From Acidobacteriota bacterium (GTDB lineage Bacteria > Acidobacteriota > Blastocatellia > RBC074), in the NCBI GenBank assembly GCA_018269055.1, contig JAFDVI010000019.1:186001-250000 (forward strand): DNA of 64,000 bases. Reading direction: 5' to 3'. How positions within the stretch are numbered: the first letter of the stretch is position 1; each line of letters starts with the position of its first letter. The notes below the pieces were generated by a model that worked only from the letters and a program-made list of their open reading frames with translations, was not told the DNA's origin and searched no databases. Shown in pieces: positions 8,498-17,413 of the stretch. A program made the position numbers and the translations under genes.

Positions 8498-8914
8498 CAA
8501 ACGCCTCGCGGTTGCCGATCTGAGGGATCAGAGGCCGAAGTCGAGGCACAAACAGTTCGCCGGGGCGAACAGACCCGCCCAAGTAACAATCAAGTTTGCC
8601 ATGCCTGTGGTCAGGGACGATTCATTATCAGGACATGGCACGGGCGAAGCCTGTAGCGAAATAGTGTTGGGGGACGATGCTACAGGCTTCGCATTGAAAG
8701 AGTCGGTACCGATCGTAGTACTGACTCATCGGCCTTCGGCAGAGGTCGAAAGTCTTTTGATGGCTTTCCATCAGAGGGAAAGCAGGAGAAGGTAAATAAA
8801 CCGGGCAGCTCGGCTGGGATGTTCGCTTTTCGGGAGGGCCGGAAAGCGTAATGTGGCTTCGGAAGATCAGTCCGGAGCTTGATGTTCAACCCCAGGAATT
8901 CAGGGAGGAAAAAA
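8498..8914. other. Non-coding gap with a perfect inverted repeat
   Basis: About 417 bases with no convincing gene between the Crp/Fnr-family regulator and the Oar-like receptor. It contains a 14-base perfect inverted repeat (8644-8657 and 8679-8692) and, at 8903-8908, the GGGAGG ribosome site of the receptor gene. Confidence 0.6.
8644..8692. repeat. Perfect 14-base inverted repeat (REP-like hairpin)
   Basis: GCGAAGCCTGTAGC at 8644-8657 and its exact complement GCTACAGGCTTCGC at 8679-8692, separated by 21 bases. No T-run follows, so it is not a standard terminator. It looks like an extragenic palindrome or a protein-binding element. Confidence 0.6.
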
Positions 8915-11900
8915 ATGGGACATGTTCTCTTTCGCTGGCGACAGCAAAGACGACAACATTGTTACGGCGCGCTGTTTGGCGCGCTTATCATTGCATTGGC
9001 GGCAACGTGCGTCAGCGCAATTTATGCTCAATCATTCACCGGCTCGATCAATGGCATCGTTACGGATCCAGCAGGTGCGGCGCTTGCAAACGCATCCATT
9101 ACGCTCACGGCGAGCGCTACTGGCCAGACGCGCGCAACCTCGACCAACAATCAGGGGGAATATACATTTCCCAGTTTGTCGCCGGGACAATACAAGATTC
9201 GCATCACGGCCAATGGCTTCACGGTGCGCGAGATCACTGCACAGCTTGCGGTTTCACAATCTTTGCGGGCGGATGCGCAACTGAGCGTCGGCGAGGCAAC
9301 CGAAACTGTCAACGTCTCGGCCAGCGGCGACGGCCTCGCGGTCGAAACGCAGAACGCGCAACTCTCGAACGTCGTCAACCAGCGCCAGGTGACGGAATTG
9401 CCGCTAATCACGCGCAATCCTTATGACCTGATTGCGCTCTCAACGGGAGCCGCAGACGGGCCTGACCGCGGCTCTGGCTCCCAGCGCGGCGCGGGTTTTG
9501 CCGTGGGCGGCCAACGCTCTCAGTCGGGCAATTTCGTGCTCGACGGCGGAGAAAACAACGACACTTTCGCTGCCGCTCCGGGACAGAACGTGCCGCTCGA
9601 TGCGATCCAGGAGTTTCGCGTCCAAACCAACAACTACACGGCAGAATTCGGTCGCGGCGCGGGCTTCGTCGCCAACGTCGTCACCAAATCGGGTACGAAC
9701 CAGTTCCACGGCTCGGCTTATGAATTCAACCGCAACGCAGCATTGGCGGCCAACGATTCGTTCAACAACGCGAACGGATTTCCAAAGGAGTTCTTCAACC
9801 GCAACCAATTCGGCTTTTCTGCCGGTGGGCCGGTGATTCGGGACAAAACGTTCTTTTTCGGCTCGGCGGAATGGCTGCGGGTACGCAGCAGCGTGAACAC
9901 GGGATTTTTCGTGCCAACGCCGCAATTGCTGGCGCGCGCATCGGCGGCCACCAAAAGCATTTTCTCGACCTTTGCCGCACCGGCGATCACAGGACACGTC
10001 ATTACGGCCGGCGACCTCGGCCTCAATTCATTGGTTGACGCAGCCGGCAACCCAATTGCAGCCAATACCCCCTTGTTTGGTCGCGTAACAACCGTGGCGC
10101 CGCGCGACGCCGGCGCTGGCTTGCCACAAAATACATTCCTGTGGACCGGCCGCGTGGATCATACCTTCAACGACCGCACCTCGCTCTTTGGCCGCTACGC
10201 CTACGAACGGGTGGAGAATTTGATCGGCTCAAACAGTATCAGTCCGTATCAGGGCTTCAACACCACCAGCAAAAATCGCAACCAGAATATCACCCTGCAA
10301 CTCGTGCACACCTGGTCGCCGAAACTGGTGACCGAATCGCGTTTCGTCTACAACCGGCTGCTCAATAACCAGCCGCTGGGCGATGCGCCCGTCACGCCGA
10401 GCTTTTTTATCAGCGATGTGATCAGCCGCCAGACCGACGGCGACACCGTATTACCGGGGTATTTCGCGACGGCCAATTCACTGGGCGCGGCGATTCCCTT
10501 TGGAGGGCCGCAGAATCTCTATCAGGGTTACACATCGGCGAGTTACCAGCACGGCGATCACAACTTCAAGTTCGGTGCGCAATACGTTCACATCCGTGAC
10601 AATCGTGCATTCGGCGCATTTCAGAACGCGACGGCGGATTTTGGCTCGGTGCAGGATTTCATCCGCGGCAACATCCAGGATTACGAAATTGCAGTAGACC
10701 CGCACGGGCATCTGCCCGGACAGCCGCTTAATGCGCCGTTCACCGCACCGAGTTTCACGCGCCATTTCCGCTACAACGAGATCGCATGGTTTGCCGAAGA
10801 CACGTGGAAGATCCGGCCGCGCCTGACGCTCAACGCTGGTTTGCGCTGGGAATACTTCGGTATCCTGCACAGTTCCGACGGCGAGAAAAATCTCGACGCC
10901 AATTTCTATCTCGGATCTGGCGCCAATCGGCTGGAACAGATCGCCAACGGACAGTTCGCGCTGACTACGGCTCAGACCGGCGATTTGAAAGACCGGTTTT
11001 ATGCGCCGGACTACAACAACTTCGCGCCGCGCATCGGTCTAGCGTACGATCTGTTCGGCGATAACAAGACGGTGCTGCGCGCGGGCTACGGCATCTTCTA
11101 CGATCGCAATTTCGGCAACGTGCTTTTCAACGTCATCCAGAACCCGCCGAATTACGCGGTGTTGATTGTCGGTTCTGCCAACGACCCGAACGCGACGATT
11201 ACGGCCAACGTGAATCAGTACGCGGCGCTCGGCAACGTGTCTGGCCGGAGCTATACGTCGTCTGCGCGTGCGCTGGATCAGAACTTGCGCACGGCTTACG
11301 CCAACGTCTGGAATGCCAACATCCAACACGAATTCGCGGGCAACTTCGTCGCGTCGGTCGCCTACGCCGGCTCGAACGGAATCAAGCTTTATTCGCTGAA
11401 CAACATCAACCGCCGCGGCAGTGGTGTGCTGCTCGGTCACAGCGGACGCTTGAATCCGAACATCAGCAACATCAACTTCCGCAGCAACGACGGCCATTCA
11501 AACTACAACTCGCTGCAAGCGCGCGTGGACAGCCGTTACATCAAAAGCGCGGGTCTGCAATTCACAGCGGCCTATACCTGGTCGCACGCGATTGACAACG
11601 AATCGTCCACGTTCGGCGATTCTTATTTGCTCTCGCGCGTTGGCGCAGGCCTGCTCGGATTCCAGGACGCCTTCAATCCGTCGGGGGACAAAGGCAATGC
11701 CGATTTCGACGTGCGCCATCGCTTTGTCGCCAGCTTTATCTGGGACGTGCCATTTGCCCACGGCCTCGCGCAAAGCCCGCTCAAGTTGTTGCTGGATGGC
11801 TGGGCGGTGAACGGCGTGGCCAGCTTCCGCACGGGCGTGCCGTTTACGGTTTTTGACACAGGCCAGCCGGACAACGACGGGTCGCAAGCGATCCGCCCGC

Positions 11901-12304
11901 GTGTGGTGGGGCCGATAGGACAACCGTTCGGTTCGCCGAGGCCGGTAAACGGCACTGGCGGGACTTTCGACTTTCTGGATTTGACGGGCTTGGCCCACAC
12001 GCCGTCAGTGAACGGGCCGTTTACCGACACGCTCGGACGCAACACGTTTCGCGCGCCCGGGCTGCAGACGTGGAACCTGAGCTTTTTCCGCAACTTCAAG
12101 CTCACCGAAACGGCAAAGCTGCAATTTCGCGCCGAATTCTTCAACCTCTTCAACCACGCCAACCTGTTCGTAGCCGGTGGCACGAACAACATTGACGGCA
12201 ATACGACGAACACTGTGCAGGTGACGCGTGGTGGGCTGGCTGACAACATCAACAATGTCGAACAGCACCGCAACACGCAACTTGCATTGAAGCTGATCTT
12301 CTAA
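8915..12304 (+). CDS. TonB-dependent outer-membrane receptor, Oar-like with carboxypeptidase-regulatory domain
   Basis: A 1129-residue outer-membrane protein. ATG 8915 follows GGGAGG at 8903-8908. The signal peptide is about residues 1-39 (hydrophobic GALFGALIIALAAT, cleavage near YAQ-SF). A carboxypeptidase-regulatory-like beta-sandwich spans about 41-125 (GSINGIVTDPAGAALANASI). A plug domain follows (about 140-240: VGGQRSQSGNFVLDGGENND, then EFRVQTNNYTAEFGRG and VTKSGTNQFHGSAYEF), then a long beta-barrel ending in phenylalanine (LALKLIF), the outer-membrane insertion signature. Such Oar-type proteins are greatly expanded in Acidobacteriota and are thought to import oligosaccharides or peptides (family knowledge). 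No SusD-like partner is adjacent, so the ligand is unknown. Confidence 0.93.
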   Translation: MGHVLFRWRQQRRQHCYGALFGALIIALAATCVSAIYAQSFTGSINGIVTDPAGAALANASITLTASATGQTRATSTNNQGEYTFPSLSPGQYKIRITANGFTVREITAQLAVSQSLRADAQLSVGEATETVNVSASGDGLAVETQNAQLSNVVNQRQVTELPLITRNPYDLIALSTGAADGPDRGSGSQRGAGFAVGGQRSQSGNFVLDGGENNDTFAAAPGQNVPLDAIQEFRVQTNNYTAEFGRGAGFVANVVTKSGTNQFHGSAYEFNRNAALAANDSFNNANGFPKEFFNRNQFGFSAGGPVIRDKTFFFGSAEWLRVRSSVNTGFFVPTPQLLARASAATKSIFSTFAAPAITGHVITAGDLGLNSLVDAAGNPIAANTPLFGRVTTVAPRDAGAGLPQNTFLWTGRVDHTFNDRTSLFGRYAYERVENLIGSNSISPYQGFNTTSKNRNQNITLQLVHTWSPKLVTESRFVYNRLLNNQPLGDAPVTPSFFISDVISRQTDGDTVLPGYFATANSLGAAIPFGGPQNLYQGYTSASYQHGDHNFKFGAQYVHIRDNRAFGAFQNATADFGSVQDFIRGNIQDYEIAVDPHGHLPGQPLNAPFTAPSFTRHFRYNEIAWFAEDTWKIRPRLTLNAGLRWEYFGILHSSDGEKNLDANFYLGSGANRLEQIANGQFALTTAQTGDLKDRFYAPDYNNFAPRIGLAYDLFGDNKTVLRAGYGIFYDRNFGNVLFNVIQNPPNYAVLIVGSANDPNATITANVNQYAALGNVSGRSYTSSARALDQNLRTAYANVWNANIQHEFAGNFVASVAYAGSNGIKLYSLNNINRRGSGVLLGHSGRLNPNISNINFRSNDGHSNYNSLQARVDSRYIKSAGLQFTAAYTWSHAIDNESSTFGDSYLLSRVGAGLLGFQDAFNPSGDKGNADFDVRHRFVASFIWDVPFAHGLAQSPLKLLLDGWAVNGVASFRTGVPFTVFDTGQPDNDGSQAIRPRVVGPIGQPFGSPRPVNGTGGTFDFLDLTGLAHTPSVNGPFTDTLGRNTFRAPGLQTWNLSFFRNFKLTETAKLQFRAEFFNLFNHANLFVAGGTNNIDGNTTNTVQVTRGGLADNINNVEQHRNTQLALKLIF

Positions 12305-12392
12305 CGGCGGTGGAGAGTGACGAGTGACGGGCCATCTTCGCCCGTCACTCGTCGCCCGTTGCCTGAGACTGCCTCGTCTTGATAGGAGACAA

Positions 12393-12884
12393 ATGCGAAT
12401 ACTGAAGGAAACCGAAAAGTCACACCGATTCCCGATTGCCCATTGGGCTCCCATTCCTCTGCGAATGATCGTCGGGTATGGATTTATGGCGCACGGCTTC
12501 GCCAAACTGTCCAAAGGTCCAGAGACATTCGTGACCATCCTGCAAGCCATGGGCGTCCCAAGCCCACATTTGATGGCTTGGGTCACTATCCTGGTTGAAC
12601 TGCTGGGCGGTTTCGCAATCCTCCTGGGCGCATTTGTGGCCATCGTCAGCTTGCCAATGGTTGTGGTTATGCTGGTGGCAATGTTTAGCGTGCATCTGCA
12701 TAACGGGTTCAGTTCGATCAAGCTCTTGTCCGTGAGCGCTGCCGGAGCACAGTTTGGTCCGCCGGGCTATGAAACGAACCTCTTGTACATCGCTTGTCTT
12801 GCGGCTCTTGTCCTGGGGGGATCTGGGCCAATGGCGATAGATGATCTCATCGCAAAGCAAAGGAAGGGCTCCAATGTAAGCTAA
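12393..12884 (+). CDS. DoxX-family membrane protein
   Basis: A 163-residue integral membrane protein with four predicted helices. Start chosen at ATG 12393, preceded by TAGGAG. The N-terminal RMIVGYGFMAHGFAKLSKGP and the helix VTILVELLGGFAILLGAFVA are typical of the DoxX/DoxD-like family. Roles for the family range from redox accessory subunits to unknown; nothing here identifies a partner. It follows the Oar-like receptor by 88 bases. Confidence 0.85.
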   Translation: MRILKETEKSHRFPIAHWAPIPLRMIVGYGFMAHGFAKLSKGPETFVTILQAMGVPSPHLMAWVTILVELLGGFAILLGAFVAIVSLPMVVVMLVAMFSVHLHNGFSSIKLLSVSAAGAQFGPPGYETNLLYIACLAALVLGGSGPMAIDDLIAKQRKGSNVS

Positions 12885-13494
12885 ATCAAAACAAAAAACT
12901 TTGAGACAGGATTAACAGGATTTTTCAGGATAAACGGAATACCAACTTGATTGGAGCCTTGTTGAAATTAGCGTTTCTGAAAATCCTGCCCAATCCTGTA
13001 AATCCTGTCGAAAAAAGAGTGCCCCAATGTTGTTTGTTCTGATTTAGCGGAATCGGGTGCTCTGAATTTCTTCGAAGAATGGGGAGTGGGCCCCCGAAAA
13101 TTCCATCCAACCATAAGGCCTTTCCACTTATGGGAAGCCAACAACGATACGATTTGTTTATCGCATCTCTCTGATTACACGGGGAGAGAGGCTGGAAAAG
13201 GGAGAAGCCGTACGCTGGAAGAAGCGCGTATGCCTTCGCTGACCAATTCGACGGCGTTGTTTTATCGGATGGAGTGAGCATAATTGCATTTGGCGGCAAT
13301 GGCACGGCCTGATTGGAAGAACATCTCTTCCTGGAGCTTGTCGAATGTGAACAAGTGGCAATGACTGCTTGAAAATTTCCTGCCGACGATTGCGCTGGGA
13401 GCAGCGACAGAGCCGTTGATTGCAACCTTGTCGCTAAAACCCAGCGCAGCGAAGCGGGATTTTTCCTTTTGCGGCTTAACTTTTGACAGGTGTC
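12885..13494. other. Non-coding region with degenerate GGATT-rich inverted repeat
   Basis: About 610 bases between the DoxX gene and the tRNA-Val promoter. The first part holds the inverted repeat listed separately (12905-13009). Short open frames elsewhere (for example minus strand 12925-13425) have no signal peptide, domain or ribosome site and look accidental. No gene is called. Confidence 0.6.
12905..13009. repeat. Imperfect 29-base inverted repeat built of CAGGATT units
   Basis: The left arm (12905-12933) reads GACAGGATTAACAGGATT and onward; the right arm (12981-13009) is its near-complement ending AATCCTGTAAATCCTGTC. Within each arm an ACAGGATT word recurs every 9 bases. This looks like a dispersed intergenic repeat I have seen in many environmental genomes rather than a terminator. 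Confidence 0.6.
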
Positions 13495-13524
13495 TTGACA
13501 GCTTTCTGAACCGTTTGCTATTTT
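13495..13524 (+). promoter_or_regulatory. Sigma-70-type promoter of tRNA-Val
   Basis: -35 TTGACA (13495-13500), 18-base spacer, and an extended -10 TGC-TATTTT (TG at 13516-13517, hexamer 13519-13524). Transcription would start near 13531, 16 bases before the tRNA. A second TTGACA at 13483-13488 lies 12 bases upstream. This is the clearest promoter seen in the window. Confidence 0.7.
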
Positions 13525-13546
13525 CCCTGCTCGCTCAATGACATAC

Positions 13547-13619
<73 letters not shown>

Positions 13620-13661
13620 TTTTTGTTTGGTTTTTTGTTTGGCACACGCCAAAACAGTTCA

Positions 13662-13789
13662 ACGTCAGCTCCGGAAGAGTTGCCGATATATATGCAAAAA
13701 CGATTTACCAATCGAACTAGGTAGCTGCGATGATCGAAACGCCGTTTGGCGTGTCGTCGCAGCGTTTTTGCATTGGCAACCGCTGACGT
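13662..13789 (+). ncRNA. Candidate structured RNA / thrS leader element (long nested stem)
   Basis: Five nested helices are perfect or near-perfect: ACGTCAGC (13662-13669) with GCTGACGT (13782-13789); GTTGCC (13679-13684) with GGCAAC (13775-13780); ATGCAAAAACG (13692-13702) with CGTTTTTGCAT (13763-13773); CTGCGATGA (13725-13733) with TCGTCGCAG (13754-13762, one G-T pair); and ACGCC (13739-13743) with GGCGT (13748-13752) closing a GTTT loop. Extra bases are almost all on the 5' side (bulges of about 9, 7 and 22). It lies between tRNA-Val and thrS and matches no family I recognise; a T-box is unlikely because its antiterminator sequence is absent. It could be a leader regulating thrS, an independent small RNA, or a decayed mobile palindrome. 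Confidence 0.5.
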
Positions 13790-13799
13790 AGGACCTTAC

Positions 13800-13914
13800 C
13801 TAAAGCACTTTAGTTTCAACGCCTAACCTAAGGCTCAAGCTTTTGGGATAGTCCACTTCGGTAAATTTCAGATTTGAAATTGGGGATTCGCTTGTGAGCG
13901 CTTCTCAAATTTCA
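13800..13914 (+). promoter_or_regulatory. thrS leader, 3' part: palindrome and mutually exclusive hairpins
   Basis: CTAAAG-CA-CTTTAG (13800-13813) is a perfect palindrome. TGAAATT (13875-13881) can pair either with AATTTCA upstream (13864-13870, 4-base loop) or with AATTTCA downstream (13908-13914). The second pairing would enclose a small hairpin CGCT-TGTG-AGCG (13889-13900). Two competing pairings close to the start codon are what an attenuator or translational switch looks like, but the helices are short and AT-rich, so chance is possible. Confidence 0.35.
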
Positions 13915-13960
13915 GGCGACAGAAATCCCATCTGTTTGGCCGTAAGTTTAGGTGACAGCA

Positions 13961-15952
13961 GTGAGCGAAATACAAAATTCATCGAATCAAAATAATGCGC
14001 ACGCCCAAGTCGGAGCGTCTGCGCTGGAAATGCTGAAACGGCAGGATCGCGAAAACGCGAAGAAGGCGATCGCCGCACGGTTGTTTCGCAATGAAGTACA
14101 GCAGGAAGACCCTGTTGATTTGAGCTATCGGCTTGCCGAAGGGGAGCGGGTTGAACCGGTTACTCCCGAATCGCCGGAAGCTTTGGAAGTGTATCGACAC
14201 TCGACGGCGCATTTGCTGGCAGCAGCGGTTCTTGATCTGTATCCGGGAACGAAACTCGGAATTGGCCCGGCTTTGTTGGACGATCCGAAGGGCGGATTCT
14301 TTTACGACTTTGTGCGGGAAGACGGCGGGCGATTTACGCCTGAAGATTTGCCGAAAATCGAGAAGCGAATGAAAGATTTGATCAAGCGCAATCTCGAATA
14401 CCGGCGCGTCGAAATGCCCAAAGCCGAGGCGGAACGGAAATTTGCCGAATTGGGCGAGCCGCTCAAGTGTGAGTTGATTGAAGAAAAAGCCGGCGAAACA
14501 GTCAGTTGTTACACGATCGAAGGAACGCCGTTCATTGATTTTTGTCTGGGGCCGCACATTCCTTCGACCAGCAAAATCAAAGCGATTAAATTGCTTTCGA
14601 TTGCCGGCGCGCATTGGAAAGGCGATGAAAAGCGCGAACAAATGCAGCGCATTTACGGTACGTCTTTCTTTTCTCAGGAAGAGCTTGATGAATGGCTCAA
14701 ACAGAAAGAAGAAGCAGAGAAGCGCGATCATCGCAGGCTTGGGCCGGAGCTTGATCTTTTCAGTTTCAGCGACGCGATTGGGCCGGGGTTGGTGCTGTGG
14801 CATCCGAACGGCGCGCTGATTCGCAAAGTCATTGAACAATTCCTGAACGAAGAGCTTTACCGGCGCGGTTACAGCTTCGTCAATACACCGCACGTGACGC
14901 AATCGGAGCTATTTCGCATCTCCGGCCATCTGGAAAATTACCAGGAAGGCCTGTACCCGGCGATGCACACGGGCGACAAAGGCGAAAAGGAAGATGTCGA
15001 GTACCGGATGAAGCCGATGAATTGCCCATTCCATATTCAGATTTACCAAGCCCGCCAGCGGTCCTATCGTGATTTGCCACAGCGGTACGCTGAATATGGG
15101 ATGGTGTATCGCTATGAGCGCTCGGGCGTGACGCACGGACTGATGCGCGCGCGTGGTTTTACTCAGGACGATGCACATTTGTTCTGTACGCCAGATCAGT
15201 TGGTGCATGAAGTGATTGCCTGTCTGGATTTGGTGGATTTTGTGATGAAGGCCTTTGGTTTTGAATACAAAGCCGAGCTTTCGGTTCGTCACGCAACGGA
15301 TCATTCAAAATACATCGGAGCGGACGAGGTCTGGAATCTGGCTGAACGAGCTCTGACAGATGCGCTGACTCAGTACGGATTGCCTTACGAGCGAATGGAA
15401 GATGAAGCGGCGTTTTATGGCCCGAAAATTGACTTCAAGGTTGTAGACGCTATTAAACGCACGTGGCAGCTTTCCACGGTTCAGGTAGACTTCAATTTGC
15501 CACAACGTTTCGGAATTGAATTCATCGGTTCGGACAACAAACCGCACCAACCGATTATGGTTCACCGGGCGATATTGGGTTCATTCGAGCGGTTTTTTGG
15601 AATTTTGATTGAGCATTATGCGGGGGCGTTTCCGGTCTGGTTGGCGCCGACGCAGGCCATCGTGCTGCCGATTTCGGATCGCTTTAATGACAAAGCGATC
15701 GAAGTCGAGCGAGAACTGCAAGCCGCTGGTCATCGTGTCCAAGCCGATCTGCGTAGCGAAAAGATCGGCGCGAAGATTCGCGATGCGCAATTGAAAAAAA
15801 TTCCGTTCATGCTCGTGCTTGGCGAACGTGAAGCCGAAGCCGGGCTGGTTGCAGTGCGCGACCGCGTCAAAGGCGACACGGGCGCAGTGCCCGTAGTTGA
15901 ATTCAGCGCGCAACTGAAAGAACTCGCCGGTTCGCGCGCTTTGCATACGTAA
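13961..15952 (+). CDS. thrS: Threonine--tRNA ligase
   Basis: Class II threonyl-tRNA synthetase, 663 residues from GTG 13961. This start is preferred because AGGTGA (13950-13955) is a good Shine-Dalgarno five bases upstream; GTG 13952 would overlap it. Domains in order: short TGS-like region (to about residue 70), editing domain with zinc-type residues in HSTAHLLA and FCLGPH, then the class II core with [10 protein letters not shown], motif 2 [28 protein letters not shown] and [12 protein letters not shown], and the C-terminal anticodon-binding domain (about 555-650). It charges tRNA-Thr in the cytoplasm. It heads the thrS-infC-rpmI-rplT-pheS-pheT group, an order widespread in bacteria. The long structured leader suggests regulated expression. 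Confidence 0.97.
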   Translation: MSEIQNSSNQNNAHAQVGASALEMLKRQDRENAKKAIAARLFRNEVQQEDPVDLSYRLAEGERVEPVTPESPEALEVYRHSTAHLLAAAVLDLYPGTKLGIGPALLDDPKGGFFYDFVREDGGRFTPEDLPKIEKRMKDLIKRNLEYRRVEMPKAEAERKFAELGEPLKCELIEEKAGETVSCYTIEGTPFIDFCLGPHIPSTSKIKAIKLLSIAGAHWKGDEKREQMQRIYGTSFFSQEELDEWLKQKEEAEKRDHRRLGPELDLFSFSDAIGPGLVLWHPNGALIRKVIEQFLNEELYRRGYSFVNTPHVTQSELFRISGHLENYQEGLYPAMHTGDKGEKEDVEYRMKPMNCPFHIQIYQARQRSYRDLPQRYAEYGMVYRYERSGVTHGLMRARGFTQDDAHLFCTPDQLVHEVIACLDLVDFVMKAFGFEYKAELSVRHATDHSKYIGADEVWNLAERALTDALTQYGLPYERMEDEAAFYGPKIDFKVVDAIKRTWQLSTVQVDFNLPQRFGIEFIGSDNKPHQPIMVHRAILGSFERFFGILIEHYAGAFPVWLAPTQAIVLPISDRFNDKAIEVERELQAAGHRVQADLRSEKIGAKIRDAQLKKIPFMLVLGEREAEAGLVAVRDRVKGDTGAVPVVEFSAQLKELAGSRALHT

Positions 15953-15960
15953 CGACTGCT

Positions 15961-16045
15961 GACGGCGGGTTGCGGGTTGCCATGCCCTGATCAAGATTTG
16001 ATTGGCAAATTGGCGAGCATCCCTTAATCCGCAACCTGCTCCGTC
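15961..16045 (+). promoter_or_regulatory. infC leader hairpin
   Basis: GACGG (15961-15965) plus GGTTGCGG (15968-15975) pair with CCGCAACC (16029-16036) plus CCGTC (16041-16045), forming a 13-pair stem broken by a small internal loop. The stem ends 16 bases before the infC Shine-Dalgarno. It may influence ribosome access or transcript processing between thrS and infC (inference). Confidence 0.45.
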
Positions 16046-16073
16046 CGCGTCAATAAACCTTGGAGGTGTTTCT

Positions 16074-16637
16074 ATTAGTAACGGTTATCAGGGCGGCGGT
16101 TATCGTGGAGGGCGTCGCGATCAAAAAGGCCCTCAAGTCAGAGTCAATGAACGTATTCGCACCAAGGAAGTGCGGGTCATTGATGAAGAAGGTCAGCAGT
16201 TGGGCATTATGACTCCTCAAGAGGCGGTCAGGACTGCCCGCGAGCGCGGCTATGACCTTGTCGAAGTTGCGCCACAGGCTCAGCCGCCCGTCTGCCGAAT
16301 TGTAGATTTCGGCAAGTATCTATATGAACAGAAAAAGCGTGCTCACGAAGCGAAAAGAAAACAGGTCGTCATTGAAGTCAAAGAAATCAAGTTTCGACCG
16401 GCGACCGACGAGCACGATTACAATTTCAAGATGAAGCATGCCAGAGAGATTTTGGCCGATGGCAACAAAGTCAAAGCGACAGTCCGATTTCGTGGCCGGG
16501 AAATCACGCACAAGGAATTGGGACAAAAGCTCTTGGAACGTTTAGAGCAGGATTTGACCGAGATCGGGATTCCTGAAAATCGCCCGCGGCTGGAAGGCAT
16601 GCAGTTCACAGTAATTTTCACACCGAAGAAATCATAA
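16074..16637 (+). CDS. infC: Translation initiation factor IF-3, AUU start
   Basis: IF-3, 187 residues. The start is taken as ATT 16074 because GGAGGTG (16062-16068) lies five bases upstream, and the rare AUU start is the hallmark of infC autoregulation in other bacteria (established for E. coli). A longer frame from TTG 16002 has no ribosome site. After a short glycine-rich tail, the N-terminal domain starts at [19 protein letters not shown], the linker helix is [18 protein letters not shown], and the C-terminal domain includes [16 protein letters not shown] and VTVRFRGRE-like [15 protein letters not shown]-3 binds the 30S subunit and proofreads initiator tRNA and start codon. rpmI follows after 10 bases. 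Confidence 0.97.
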   Translation: MSNGYQGGGYRGGRRDQKGPQVRVNERIRTKEVRVIDEEGQQLGIMTPQEAVRTARERGYDLVEVAPQAQPPVCRIVDFGKYLYEQKKRAHEAKRKQVVIEVKEIKFRPATDEHDYNFKMKHAREILADGNKVKATVRFRGREITHKELGQKLLERLEQDLTEIGIPENRPRLEGMQFTVIFTPKKS

Positions 16638-16647
16638 CGGAGGAATT

Positions 16648-16851
16648 ATGCCTAAACTCAAAACTCATAAAGGCGCTGCGAAACGTTTTCGCAAGACCGC
16701 GACCGGTAAGATTAAGCGCGGCCATTCGCATGCGCGCCACATCTTGACGAAGAAAACCACCAAGCGGAAACGCATGTTGGATATTGATGTGCTGGTTTCC
16801 GATAGTGATGTAGCTCGCGTCAATGCGATGCTTCCTTACGGCAGAGACTAA
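16648..16851 (+). CDS. rpmI: 50S ribosomal protein L35
   Basis: A 67-residue basic protein with the L35 signature [20 protein letters not shown] at the N-terminus and [18 protein letters not shown] in the middle. Length matches the family. GGAGG lies just upstream of the ATG. It sits between infC and rplT, the usual order, and is probably controlled together with rplT by L20 repression as in other bacteria (family knowledge; the L20 target site was not identified here). Confidence 0.98.
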   Translation: MPKLKTHKGAAKRFRKTATGKIKRGHSHARHILTKKTTKRKRMLDIDVLVSDSDVARVNAMLPYGRD

Positions 16852-16907
16852 ACGCCGTATGTCATTATTCATAGTTCAACATTTATCATTTTAGTAAGGA
16901 GGGGCTT

Positions 16908-17294
16908 ATGCCTCGTGCAAAACGTGGACCCAAGCGCGTAGAGAAGCGCAAGAAGTTAGAGAAACTGTCGAAAGGTTTTCGCGGTACTAAAAGCAAGCTG
17001 TACCGTTCGATGAAGGAATCCGTTCAGCGTGCGCTGAAATTTGCTTATGTTGGCCGCAAAGTCAAAAAACGCGATTACCGTTCGCTTTGGATTATTCGCA
17101 TCGGCGCCGGAGCGCGCCAGCACGGATTGAACTACAGCCAGTTTATGCACGGTTTGAAGCTGGCCGATATTGAACTTGATCGCAAAATTCTAGCCGATCT
17201 GGCTGTCAGCCAGCCTGAAGCTTTTGCCGAATTGGCAAATTCGGTGAAAAAGGCTTTGGAGTCCGCCGGGAAATTGAAACCCGCAGCGGCTTAA
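16908..17294 (+). CDS. rplT: 50S ribosomal protein L20
   Basis: A 128-residue L20 protein with the typical start [16 protein letters not shown] and the conserved core [20 protein letters not shown], then [16 protein letters not shown]. It binds 23S rRNA early in 50S assembly. A very strong Shine-Dalgarno (AAGGAGGGG, 16896-16904) precedes it. In known systems L20 represses its own operon by binding the mRNA; the 56-base gap after rpmI is short and holds no obvious pseudoknot. Confidence 0.98.
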   Translation: MPRAKRGPKRVEKRKKLEKLSKGFRGTKSKLYRSMKESVQRALKFAYVGRKVKKRDYRSLWIIRIGAGARQHGLNYSQFMHGLKLADIELDRKILADLAVSQPEAFAELANSVKKALESAGKLKPAAA

Positions 17295-17306
17295 TCGGCA
17301 GATCAT

Positions 17307-17387
17307 CCAGCTACAAAAAGAGCTGGTCAGCGAAACCCCAAAGACCCAAGACCGGATGCCCTAATGCTCCATCAGTCTTGGGTCTTT
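17307..17387 (+). terminator. pheS leader hairpins (attenuator-like)
   Basis: Two stems lie between rplT and pheS. CCAGCT (17307-17312) pairs with AGCTGG (17321-17326). A perfect 13-pair stem is formed by AAAGACCCAAGAC (17340-17352) and GTCTTGGGTCTTT (17375-17387). The second ends 26 bases before the pheS ATG; only short T-runs follow, so termination would be partial. It may attenuate read-through into the Phe-tRNA synthetase genes. Confidence 0.55.
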
Positions 17388-17413
17388 GCTTGATGAAGAA
17401 TCATTTCTGATTT

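Noticed and set aside
12925-13425. A 166-residue minus-strand open frame near the tRNA
   Set aside because: Reads through the CAGGATT repeat and has no recognisable domain or start signal.
13662-13914. T-box or 6S RNA in the thrS leader
   Set aside because: The T-box antiterminator sequence and the 6S central-bubble consensus were not found; the element stays unclassified.
16002-16637. infC start at TTG 16002
   Set aside because: No Shine-Dalgarno upstream, and ATT 16074 has a strong one at the correct spacing, as is usual for infC.
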